Part shown: piece after piece, positions 1 through 5,394 of the stretch
How the letters are laid out: each line of letters opens with the position of its first letter
How positions within the stretch are numbered: the first letter of the stretch is position 1
Origin: Sphingobium sp.
GTDB lineage: Bacteria; Pseudomonadota; Alphaproteobacteria; Sphingomonadales; Sphingomonadaceae
Reading direction: 5' to 3'
Assembly (NCBI GenBank): GCA_020051025.1
Contig: JAGVJS010000035.1
Location: forward strand, 1 to 5,530
Length of the DNA stretch: 5,530 nt
The notes under the pieces: generated by a model
What the model was told of the DNA's origin: nothing
What the model saw: only the letters and a program-made list of their open reading frames with translations
Database searches by the model: none
Program-made: the position numbers and the translations under genes

Positions 1-597
1 GCGCTCGTCAGCCGACGGGTCGATGGCGATGCGGCCGCCGGGCGACAGCTGAATATCGGCATAGATGGTCTGGGCATAGGTGGTGACCGGCGAGGTTTCG
101 CCCCAAAGCGACCCCATGATGACGCGGGCGCGGACATGGCCGTCGTCGATCACCGGCATGCCGCCTTCGCTGACATGCTCGAAAGCCGGCTCCATCTCTT
201 CGAACCGGTCGGGCAAAGCGAGCCAGGTCTGGATCGCCGACAGGTTCGACAGCTTGGCGCGATCTTCGTCCGGCGAACGCTCGGAATGGACGATGCCCTT
301 GCCCGCGGTCATCAGATTGACCGCCCCGGCCTCGATCAATTGCTCGGTGCCGAGGGAGTCGCGGTGGAGGAAGGCGCCTTCATACATATAGGTGACGGTG
401 GCGAGGTTGATGTGCGGATGCGGGCGCACGTCGATCCCCTGCCCCGCGCCGATCTTCGCAGGGCCAGCCTGATCGAAGAAGATGAACGGGCCGACCATGG
501 TGCGACCCTTCACCGGCAGCGACCGATGCACGCGGAAATCGCCCAGATCATGGGTGGTGGGCGTGATCGTCTGGATGATGAGGTCGTCGGCGGTCAT
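1..597 (-). CDS. Pirin-family protein (partial, C-terminus beyond the left edge)
   Basis: Cupin-fold protein of the pirin family. Family members bind a metal and include quercetin 2,3-dioxygenase-like enzymes and redox or transcription cofactors; the substrate here cannot be told. Reading the minus strand from 597 gives 199 codons with no stop, so the C-terminal cupin continues past position 1. The N-terminal cupin shows RPHPHINLATVTYM near residue 59 and TAGKGIVHSERSP near residue 98. His60, His62, His104 and Glu106 align with the four iron ligands recalled for human pirin (His56, His58, His101, Glu103), so metal binding should be intact. The gene overlaps the stop of the upstream bolA gene, which suggests translational coupling. 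Two adjacent ATGs are possible, at 600 (ATGA overlap) and 597 (TGATG overlap). I chose 597 because GGAGAA at 603-608 then sits at normal spacing. Family assignment is firm; function is open. Confidence 0.93.
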   Translation of the reverse strand, partial: MTADDLIIQTITPTTHDLGDFRVHRSLPVKGRTMVGPFIFFDQAGPAKIGAGQGIDVRPHPHINLATVTYMYEGAFLHRDSLGTEQLIEAGAVNLMTAGKGIVHSERSPDEDRAKLSNLSAIQTWLALPDRFEEMEPAFEHVSEGGMPVIDDGHVRARVIMGSLWGETSPVTTYAQTIYADIQLSPGGRIAIDPSADER

Positions 598-884
598 CAT
601 GCTTCTCCGGGCGCGCGGGCCTTGATCGCGAGGGCGTGAACCTTTTCCGCGAGCAGGTCGGCGAGCGCATTATTGACGAGACGCTGGCGCGCGACGCGGG
701 TCTGGCCGGTGAAGCGGTCGGCGACGATGTCCACCGTGAAATGGCTTTCGCCCGACCCGTCATGGCCGGCATGGCCACGATGCTTTTCGCTGTCGTCGAT
801 GACGGCCAGATGGTCGGGCGACAGTGCAGCGCGCAAGCGCGCCTCGATTTCGGTGGCAACGGGGCCTTTGAGGTCTGTGGTCAT
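597..884 (-). CDS. bolA: BolA family protein
   Basis: Small BolA-family protein of 95 residues, a normal length for the family. BolA proteins partner monothiol glutaredoxins in iron-sulfur cluster handling and have also been linked to transcription and cell-shape control. Visible family features are IDDSEKHRGH (about residues 29-38), GESHFTVDIVADRF (45-58), the helix region RLVNNALADLL (68-78) and the C-terminal KVHALAIKAR. His83 in that last motif is the near-invariant histidine used for cluster ligation with glutaredoxin. The loop at 35-41 has three more histidines (H35, H38, H41). The ATG at 882-884 is preceded by AGGAAAG on the minus strand (885-891). The gene is divergent from the J-domain gene and its stop overlaps the pirin start, so it heads a two-gene minus-strand operon. 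Which BolA subtype it is cannot be settled by eye. Confidence 0.95.
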   Translation of the reverse strand: MTTDLKGPVATEIEARLRAALSPDHLAVIDDSEKHRGHAGHDGSGESHFTVDIVADRFTGQTRVARQRLVNNALADLLAEKVHALAIKARAPGEA

Positions 885-898
885 CTTTCCTATATAGG
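868..898 (+). promoter_or_regulatory. Candidate heat-shock-type promoter of the J-domain gene
   Basis: TTGAGG at 868-873 is followed, after 17 bp, by TATATA at 891-896, inside CCTATATAGG (889-898). The latter fits every fixed position of CYTATNTNNG, the -10 consensus recalled for alphaproteobacterial heat-shock promoters. The upstream TTTG at 867-870 lies 18 bp before it and differs by one base from the CTTG consensus. The predicted transcript would start near 903, about 25 nt before the TTG start codon at 929. The element lies over the 5' end of bolA. A housekeeping sigma-70 reading (4/6 and 4/6 matches) is also possible. No expression data are available. Confidence 0.45.
889..898. repeat. 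Perfect 10-bp palindrome in the bolA/J-protein divergent spacer
   Basis: CCTATATAGG equals its own reverse complement. It overlaps the ribosome binding site of bolA on the minus strand and the presumed -10 of the J-domain gene on the plus strand. It could therefore be a shared core-promoter element or a protein-binding site. A second small inverted repeat (CTGCT at 899-903, AGCAG at 909-913) follows immediately. Confidence 0.6.
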
Positions 899-919
899 CT
901 GCTTTGCCAGCAGATCATC

Positions 920-923
920 AGGA
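920..923 (+). promoter_or_regulatory. Ribosome binding site supporting a TTG start
   Basis: AGGA lies 5 nt before the TTG at 929. No ATG or GTG occurs in frame between 881 and 928, and the first in-frame ATG is codon 47, which would cut off the conserved cysteine pair. The TTG start is therefore the best choice. Confidence 0.6.
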
Positions 924-928
924 CAATC

Positions 929-1546
929 TTGAGCAGCGATCCTTTCTCGTCCCGTCGTTTCAACCGTTTCCATGGCCGGGTGGAAAGCGACCGCCCCTGC
1001 GCGGTGCCGGGCTGCCCGGAACCCGGCGAGTTCCGCGCGCCAGCCAATGAGGGCAGCCAGTCCAACATGGAAGGGCCACGCTGGCGCTGGCTGTGCCTGG
1101 ATCATGTCAAAGCGTTCAATCAGGGCTATAATTTCTTCAGCGGCATGTCGCCCGAGGAGATCGCTGCGGCACAGCGCCCCTATGCCGGGTGGGAGCGGGA
1201 GACGCGGGCCTTTTCGTCTAACGCGCACAGCCCCCCGCCAAAATGGTCGGATTTTTCCGATCCGCTGGATGCCATCGGCGCTAAGTTCAAGGAGCGGATG
1301 GCCAAGGCGAAGGCCGACGCGCAGGTGCGACAGGATGGCAAGTTCCTGTCGGCCGAGGATCGCAAGGCCATGTCGGTCATGGGCCTGCCGGTCGATGCCG
1401 ATCGCAAGGCGCTGCGCAGTCGCTATACCGAATTGCTGCGCCGCTATCACCCGGATCATAATGGTGGCGATCGGACCCAGGAAGGGGCGTTGCAGGCGGT
1501 GATCGAGGCCTATGCCCATTTGCGCAAGGCGTCGGTCTTTGCCTGA
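929..1546 (+). CDS. J-domain (DnaJ-like) co-chaperone with C-terminal J domain
   Basis: A 205-residue protein with a J domain at its C-terminus, from about residue 146 to 202. The diagnostic HPD tripeptide is His174-Pro175-Asp176, within RRYHPDHNGGD. J domains stimulate the ATPase of Hsp70 partners, so this should be a cytosolic co-chaperone. It is not DnaJ itself: there is no N-terminal J domain, no Gly/Phe region and no four-repeat zinc domain. The N-terminal part contains CAVPGC (Cys24, Cys29) and, after a loop, LCLDH (Cys56, His59), a spacing that could bind one zinc ion. No signal peptide or membrane segment is seen. The gene diverges from bolA and lies upstream of a short Hsp70-like gene, a possible partner. 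The start is TTG. The J domain is certain; the client is unknown. Confidence 0.9.
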   Translation: MSSDPFSSRRFNRFHGRVESDRPCAVPGCPEPGEFRAPANEGSQSNMEGPRWRWLCLDHVKAFNQGYNFFSGMSPEEIAAAQRPYAGWERETRAFSSNAHSPPPKWSDFSDPLDAIGAKFKERMAKAKADAQVRQDGKFLSAEDRKAMSVMGLPVDADRKALRSRYTELLRRYHPDHNGGDRTQEGALQAVIEAYAHLRKASVFA

Positions 1547-1569
1547 CACGTCCGCTTAACTTCGCACAT

Positions 1570-1601
1570 TTCCCGCAGATTTTGACATTATCATGCGGGA
1601 A
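1570..1601. repeat. Imperfect hairpin / inverted repeat downstream of the J-domain gene
   Basis: TTCCCGCA (1570-1577) and TGCGGGAA (1594-1601) are perfect 8-bp complements. Inside them GAT (1578-1580) pairs with ATC (1590-1592), giving 11 bp with a single bulged A at 1593 and a 9-nt loop. It starts 24 nt after the J-domain stop. The following bases include only a short T run (1609-1612), so as an intrinsic terminator it would be weak. The TTGACA hexamer sits in its centre, so an operator role is equally possible. Confidence 0.55.
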
Positions 1602-1610
1602 TAGGACATT
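1582..1610 (+). promoter_or_regulatory. Candidate sigma-70 promoter for the Hsp70-like gene
   Basis: TTGACA at 1582-1587 is a perfect -35 hexamer. With a 17-bp spacer the -10 would be GACATT at 1605-1610, a poor match (3 of 6). A transcript would start near 1617 and have a leader of about 140 nt before the ATG at 1758. Because the -10 is weak, an activator or a different start downstream is possible. Confidence 0.35.
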
Positions 1611-1620
1611 TTGCTGCGCG

Positions 1621-1659
1621 GGCAACGGGTTAGCCGACGGGGAGAAAGAGCCGGTTGCC
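1621..1659 (+). repeat. Possible stem in the leader of the Hsp70-like gene
   Basis: GGCAAC (1621-1626) is complementary to GTTGCC (1654-1659). After one mismatch two more pairs follow (1628-1629 with 1651-1652). The enclosed segment is purine-rich. The structure would lie in the leader RNA if the promoter at 1582 is used. It is weak and may be chance. Confidence 0.3.
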
Positions 1660-1746
1660 TTTCTACCAGAAGCCTTTGATGTAGGACAGCGTAGCCCTTG
1701 CCCCTTTGGAGCGAGGCTGTCATAGCGCCCGGCCTTTCAGAAACCC

Positions 1747-1751
1747 GGAGA
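1747..1751 (+). promoter_or_regulatory. Ribosome binding site deciding the Hsp70-like gene start
   Basis: GGAGA lies 6 nt before the ATG at 1758. It selects this ATG over an in-frame TTG at 1698, whose extra 20 residues precede the usual N-terminus of the Hsp70 fold and resemble no part of the family. Confidence 0.75.
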
Positions 1752-1757
1752 CTTTTC

Positions 1758-3062
1758 ATGCAGCAGGTGCCGCGCGCGCTGGGCCTCGATTTCGGCACGA
1801 CCAACAGCGTGGCTGCGCTGGCGGCGGACGGAGAGTCGCAACTGGTGGAATTTGCCGGCGAACAGGCGACCGGCGCGGTTTTTCGCTCCGCGCTCTGCTT
1901 CTGGCATGACGAGGCGGTGAAGGGCGGCATGGCGCATGAGGCGGGACCATGGGCGATCGCCGAATATATGGAATATCCCGAAGACAGCCGCTTCCTGCAA
2001 TCGTTCAAGTCGGTGGCGGCCAGTCCCATCTTCGAAAGCGCCAATGTGTTCGAGAAGCGGTTCCGCTTCGAGGAGCTGGGGCAGATGTTCCTCCAGCGGA
2101 TGATCGGCCATGCCGGCGGCATGCTCGACGCTGGACCAAATGGGCGGCCCGAACGGATCGTGGTTGGGCGGCCGGTCGAATATGCCGGGTCGCGGCCGGA
2201 CGAGGCGCTGGCCCGCAAACGCTATGACGCGATGTTCGCGGGGTTCGGCACCGAGGTTCATTATGTCTATGAACCGCTGGGCGCGGCGTTCAGCTACGCC
2301 AGCCGGATCGACCATGCCGCCACCATATTGGTCGCGGATTTCGGCGGGGGTACGAGCGACTTTTCGCTGGTGCGGATCGAGGCACCGGGCGCGGCGCGGC
2401 GGGCGACGCCGCTAGGATCGGCGGGCATTGGCCTGGCCGGCGACCGGTTCGATTATCGTATCCTCGACAATCTGGTGCTGCCGATGCTGGGTAAGGGCGG
2501 CAGTTATCAGAGTTTCGGTAAGACGCTGGAGATACCGCGCAGCTATTTCGCCGACTTTGCCGACTGGTCGCGCCTCGCGCTGATGCGCAACCGGCGGACG
2601 ATGGACGAACTGGCGCGGTTGCAGAAGACGGCGAAGGAGCCGGCAGCAATCGGCCGGATGATCACGGTGATCGAGAAGGAACTGGGCTATCCGCTTTACG
2701 ATGCGGTGGGCGCGCTGAAACGGGCGCTGTCGTCGCAGGACAGGGCGACCTTCCGCTTTTCGGGCGGCGGGCTGGAGATTGAGCAAAACGTGTCGCGCGC
2801 CGATTTCGAGGGCTGGATCGCGCCGGACATCGCCCAGATCGAAACGACGGTGGACAAGGCGCTGGCCAAGGCCGGTGTGACCCCTGATACTATCGACCGG
2901 GTGTTCCTGACCGGTGGATCGTCGTTGATCCCGGCGATCCGGCGCATATTCGAGGCGCGTTTCGGGCAGGATCGGCTGGCGACGGGGGGCGAACTCACCT
3001 CCATCGCCCATGGGCTGGCGCTGATCGGCGAGGAGGCCAATTTGGCGGAATGGGCGGCTTGA
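1758..3062 (+). CDS. Short Hsp70-family ATPase, YegD-like
   Basis: A 434-residue actin/Hsp70-fold ATPase resembling the E. coli putative chaperone YegD (about 450 residues). It is much shorter than DnaK (about 640) and lacks the substrate-binding beta domain and lid. Nucleotide-binding signatures are all present: phosphate-1 loop GLDFGTTNS at residues 9-17 with Asp11; phosphate-2 loop VADFGGGTSD with Asp194 and the glycines 196-198; adenosine motif FLTGGSS at 383-389. VVGRPVEYAG and YEPLGAAFSYA, typical of the family middle region, are also present. It should bind and hydrolyse ATP in the cytosol; clients are unknown even for YegD. It follows the J-domain gene on the same strand after a 211-bp gap, so functional pairing is plausible but not shown. 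Start chosen from the GGAGA at 1747. Assignment to the family is secure, the role is not. Confidence 0.92.
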   Translation: MQQVPRALGLDFGTTNSVAALAADGESQLVEFAGEQATGAVFRSALCFWHDEAVKGGMAHEAGPWAIAEYMEYPEDSRFLQSFKSVAASPIFESANVFEKRFRFEELGQMFLQRMIGHAGGMLDAGPNGRPERIVVGRPVEYAGSRPDEALARKRYDAMFAGFGTEVHYVYEPLGAAFSYASRIDHAATILVADFGGGTSDFSLVRIEAPGAARRATPLGSAGIGLAGDRFDYRILDNLVLPMLGKGGSYQSFGKTLEIPRSYFADFADWSRLALMRNRRTMDELARLQKTAKEPAAIGRMITVIEKELGYPLYDAVGALKRALSSQDRATFRFSGGGLEIEQNVSRADFEGWIAPDIAQIETTVDKALAKAGVTPDTIDRVFLTGGSSLIPAIRRIFEARFGQDRLATGGELTSIAHGLALIGEEANLAEWAA

Positions 3063-3149
3063 TCGTCGCGTTGCGAAGCGCCACTCTATCGACACGCCCT
3101 TTGTTGATCGGTTAGGGGCGAGAGTGACTCGCAGAAAGATGATGCCCCG
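3063..3149. other. Intergenic spacer before cobS
   Basis: An 87-bp gap between the Hsp70-like gene and cobS. I see no convincing -35/-10 pair and no terminator with a T run. CGCCC at 3095-3099 could pair with GGGCG at 3116-3120, but this is weak. cobS may be read from a promoter in this gap that does not resemble the consensus, or from upstream. Confidence 0.4.
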
Positions 3150-3153
3150 ATGA
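3139..3153 (+). other. Four-codon mini-ORF overlapping the cobS start
   Basis: Two consecutive ATGs (3139, 3142) read Met-Met-Pro-Arg and then a TGA at 3151-3153, which overlaps the cobS ATG (3150-3152) as ATGA. A purine stretch AGAAAG (3133-3138) lies directly ahead. cobS itself has no good Shine-Dalgarno at normal spacing, so the mini-ORF could feed ribosomes to it. This is suggestive only; such short reading frames arise often by chance. Confidence 0.25.
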
Positions 3154-4157
3154 CTGATATTTCCAACGTCCAGCCTGACACCCGCGCCGAAACGCTGCTG
3201 GAAGCGCCCGACCGCGAAGTGGATGCGCGGGAGATTTTCGGCATTGATGTCGACATGAAGATTCCGGCCTTTTCGGAGGCCGACGAGCGCGTGCCCGATC
3301 TGGACCCCGCCTATGTGTTCGACCCGGACACCACGCTGGCGATCCTGGCGGGCTTTGCGTTCAACCGCCGCGTCATGGTGCAGGGCTATCATGGCACTGG
3401 CAAGTCGAGCCATATCGAACAGATTGCCGCGCGCCTGAAATGGCCGTGCATCCGCATCAACCTGGACGCGCATATCAGCCGTATCGACCTGGTCGGGCGC
3501 GACGCCATCGTGTTGCAGGATGGGCAGCAGGTGACGCAGTTCAAGGAAGGCCTGCTTCCCTGGGCATTGCAGCGTCCGGTCGCGCTGGTGTTCGACGAAT
3601 ATGATGCCGGTCGCCCGGACGTGATGTTCGTGATCCAGCGCGTGCTGGAAACGGACGGCAAGATGACGCTGCTCGACCAGAATCGCGTGATCCGGCCGAA
3701 CCCGCATTTCCGCCTGTTCGCGACCGCCAATACGGTGGGTCTGGGCGACACGACCGGCCTCTATCATGGTACGCAGCAGATCAACCAGGGCCAGATGGAC
3801 CGGTGGAATCTGGTGGTGGCGCTGAATTACCTGCCCGCCGCGACCGAGGCGCAGGTGGTGCTGGCCAAGTCCGGCGAATATGATCATGAGGGCGGCCGCA
3901 AGGAAGTCGAGAATATGATCAAGGTCGCCGAACTGACGCGGCAGGGCTTCATCAACGGCGATATTTCGACCGTCATGTCGCCCCGTACCGTGATCAGCTG
4001 GGCGCAGAATGCGTTGATCTTCAAGAATGTCGGCTTCGCCTTCCGCCTGAGCTTCCTCAACAAATGCGATGAGGCGGAACGGGCGCTGGTCGCCGAATAT
4101 TATCAGCGCGTGTTCGGCAAGGATCTGCCGGAAAGCGTGGCGAGCCGGGCGAACTGA
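3150..4157 (+). CDS. cobS: CobS, AAA+ ATPase subunit of the aerobic cobaltochelatase family
   Basis: A 335-residue MoxR-type AAA+ ATPase. In the aerobic cobalamin pathway CobS works with CobT, and with the large subunit CobN, to insert cobalt into hydrogenobyrinic acid a,c-diamide at the cost of ATP. The motifs are clear: Walker [10 protein letters not shown] at residues 79-87 (Lys85), Walker B LVFDEYD with Asp149 and Glu150, and sensor-1 FATANT with Asn194. The N-terminal [13 protein letters not shown] and the region [11 protein letters not shown] are typical of CobS. Length is normal for the family. The start is the ATG at 3150, which gives the expected N-terminus, although only a weak purine-rich ribosome site precedes it. 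It is followed after 35 nt by the OsmC gene, and cobT lies 1.2 kb downstream. No cobN is in the window, so a cobalamin role cannot be confirmed here. Confidence 0.95.
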   Translation: MTDISNVQPDTRAETLLEAPDREVDAREIFGIDVDMKIPAFSEADERVPDLDPAYVFDPDTTLAILAGFAFNRRVMVQGYHGTGKSSHIEQIAARLKWPCIRINLDAHISRIDLVGRDAIVLQDGQQVTQFKEGLLPWALQRPVALVFDEYDAGRPDVMFVIQRVLETDGKMTLLDQNRVIRPNPHFRLFATANTVGLGDTTGLYHGTQQINQGQMDRWNLVVALNYLPAATEAQVVLAKSGEYDHEGGRKEVENMIKVAELTRQGFINGDISTVMSPRTVISWAQNALIFKNVGFAFRLSFLNKCDEAERALVAEYYQRVFGKDLPESVASRAN

Positions 4158-4164
4158 GTGTTCG

Positions 4165-4183
4165 CCCTGCCTCCATGGCAGGG
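4165..4183 (+). promoter_or_regulatory. Hairpin that contains the OsmC-gene Shine-Dalgarno
   Basis: CCCTGCC (4165-4171) and GGCAGGG (4177-4183) form a perfect 7-bp GC-rich stem with a 5-nt loop. It starts 8 nt after the cobS stop. No T run follows, so it is not a typical intrinsic terminator. The only good ribosome site for the OsmC gene, GGGAG at 4181-4185, is partly inside the 3' arm. Ribosomes finishing cobS would cover or melt the stem, which suggests translational coupling. Alternatives are an mRNA-stabilising or attenuating stem. Confidence 0.6.
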
Positions 4184-4192
4184 AGACAAGAG

Positions 4193-4615
4193 ATGATCGT
4201 CGTCGAACGGATCGACCCCAATGGCGGGACGGCGCACCGGATCAGCATCCGGGGGCATGAGATTGTCGCAGACATGTCGGCGCCCGATGGCCATGATGCC
4301 GGGCCGGACCCGCATGACCTGTATGATACGGCGCTGGGCGCGTGCAAGGCGATGACCATGCTCTGGTATGCGCAGCGCAACGCCATTCCGGTGGAGGCTA
4401 TCCATGTCGGCGTGGTGCGCGATGCGAGTCAGGAGCGCAAGGGCATCTACAAGCTGACCACGCGCATTGCGCTCACCGGAGACATGAGCGACGAGCAGCA
4501 TGAGAAGCTGATCGCGGTCGCGGCCAAATGCCCGGTCCACAAGCTGATGAGCGAAGTCGAGACGCAGATCGAGACGATCGCGGTGCCACGCGTCGGCGAA
4601 CCGGAGCGGCCATGA
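4193..4615 (+). CDS. OsmC-family protein (thiol peroxidase-like)
   Basis: A 140-residue OsmC-family protein, a usual length. OsmC and Ohr members reduce organic or fatty hydroperoxides with a reactive cysteine pair; other members such as E. coli YhfA have no settled function. Both cysteines are present: Cys51 in LGACKAM and Cys113 in AAKCPVHKLM. PDPHDLYDTALGAC fits the segment around the first cysteine. It appears closer to the YhfA/OsmC side than to Ohr, but I cannot resolve the subfamily. The ATG at 4193 was chosen because GGGAG at 4181-4185 lies 7 nt before it; an in-frame ATG at 4175 has no ribosome site and sits in a hairpin loop. The gene overlaps the following phosphatase gene by ATGA and probably shares its transcript and that of cobS. 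A cytosolic antioxidant role is inferred from the family. Confidence 0.92.
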   Translation: MIVVERIDPNGGTAHRISIRGHEIVADMSAPDGHDAGPDPHDLYDTALGACKAMTMLWYAQRNAIPVEAIHVGVVRDASQERKGIYKLTTRIALTGDMSDEQHEKLIAVAAKCPVHKLMSEVETQIETIAVPRVGEPERP

Positions 4616-5394
4616 GCGAAGATAGCGTGATGGAGCGGAGCGGGCTGCCGCTGGCGAGCGCGTTCAACCTGCGCGATTTCGGCGGCTATCCGACGGCGGA
4701 TGGGCGTATGATCCGGCGCGGGATGCTGTACCGGTCGGGCACGATGGCGCTGCTGACGCCGGAGGATACAGCGCAGCTGCAATCGCTGGGCATCCGCGCG
4801 ATTTGCGATTTCCGCCGTCCGGGCGAGCGCCGGTCGGAGCCGACCAGCTGGCATGACGCGAGCGTCGATTATTATTGCCGCGACTATAGCGGGGCGACCG
4901 GCGTGCTGGTGGACATGGTGCGCGAGGAACGGACGACGGCTGCGGACATGCGGGCGGCGATGCTGAACGTCTATCATGAGATCGCGACCGACCATGCCGA
5001 GGCCTATCGCGCGATGTTCGCGCAGATGCTGGCTGGCCATGTGCCGATCCTGATCAACTGTTCGGCGGGCAAGGACCGGACCGGCGCGGGCGCGGCGATG
5101 GTGCTGGCGGCGCTGGGCGTGTCGCGCGATGTGATCGTCGAGGATTATCTGCTGACCAACAGCCATGCCGACTGGACCTGGCGGCTGGCGCAGGGCGAAA
5201 GCCACCTCAGCCGATTGCAACAGGCGCGGGCCGAGGTGCTGGCGCCGCTGCTGGTTGCCGATGCCGCCTATCTGGAGGCGCTGTTCACCCATTTCGATAC
5301 GCTGCATGGCGGCATCGAGGGCTATTTGCGCGACGTTCTGGGCGTGGATGCGGCCGAGCGGGCGGCGCTGCGCGAGGCATTACTGACTCCATGA
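4612..5394 (+). CDS. IphP-type protein tyrosine (dual-specificity) phosphatase
   Basis: A 260-residue protein of the bacterial tyrosine/serine phosphatase family typified by IphP and mycobacterial MptpB. These remove phosphate from phosphotyrosine, and in some members from phosphoserine/threonine or phosphoinositides. The N-terminal signature NLRDFGGYPTADG (near residues 19-31) and RGMLYRSG match the family. The P-loop is NCSAGKDRTG with catalytic Cys150 and Arg156 in the C-x5-R pattern, and Lys154-Asp155 as usual in IphP-type enzymes. The residue before Cys150 is Asn, where the generic signature has His. No signal peptide is seen, so it should be cytosolic. It begins at the ATG inside the OsmC stop (ATGA), with GGAG at 4603-4606 five nt ahead, and its own stop overlaps the cobT start. 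The substrate is unknown; an alternative start at codon 7 is possible. Confidence 0.92.
   Translation: MSEDSVMERSGLPLASAFNLRDFGGYPTADGRMIRRGMLYRSGTMALLTPEDTAQLQSLGIRAICDFRRPGERRSEPTSWHDASVDYYCRDYSGATGVLVDMVREERTTAADMRAAMLNVYHEIATDHAEAYRAMFAQMLAGHVPILINCSAGKDRTGAGAAMVLAALGVSRDVIVEDYLLTNSHADWTWRLAQGESHLSRLQQARAEVLAPLLVADAAYLEALFTHFDTLHGGIEGYLRDVLGVDAAERAALREALLTP

Larger units (their letters stand above)
1547..1757. other. Intergenic spacer with regulatory-looking structure
   Basis: This 211-bp gap between the J-domain gene and the Hsp70-like gene is the longest non-coding stretch in the window. It holds a hairpin at 1570-1601, a TTGACA hexamer at 1582-1587, a second weaker inverted repeat at 1621-1659 and the Hsp70-gene ribosome binding site at 1747-1751. 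No convincing small open reading frame or structured RNA family is recognised. Confidence 0.6.

Noticed and set aside
136..639. Plus-strand open frame of 167 codons opposite the pirin gene
   Set aside because: The minus strand encodes an obvious pirin with conserved metal ligands; the plus frame is its shadow.
885..928. Heat-shock or sigma-70 promoter for bolA on the minus strand using the palindrome as -10
   Set aside because: No CTTG-like or TTGACA-like element is found 16-18 bp upstream on that strand, and transcription from it would begin at or near the bolA start codon, removing the ribosome site.
1698..1757. N-terminal extension of the Hsp70-like protein from a TTG at 1698
   Set aside because: GGAGA six nt before the ATG at 1758 and the position of the GLDFGTTNS loop fit the shorter protein; the extra 20 residues resemble nothing in the family.
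2412..3887. Long open frame on the minus strand (491 codons) opposite the Hsp70-like gene and cobS
   Set aside because: It spans two clearly recognised genes and the gap between them on the other strand. Its composition (Arg, His, Gln rich) is that of an antisense frame in GC-rich DNA and it contains no recognisable motif.
4165..4183. Reading the stem after cobS as an intrinsic terminator
   Set aside because: The stem is strong but no T run follows, and the next gene starts only 10 nt later with its ribosome site inside the stem.
4528..4611. Upstream in-frame ATG for the phosphatase at 4528
   Set aside because: The extra 28 residues are highly charged and lie wholly inside the OsmC gene; the ATG at 4612 has GGAG five nt upstream and an ATGA overlap.
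4447..5307. Open frame of 286 codons on the minus strand opposite the OsmC and phosphatase genes
   Set aside because: Antisense to two well-supported genes, with no domain signature or convincing ribosome site.
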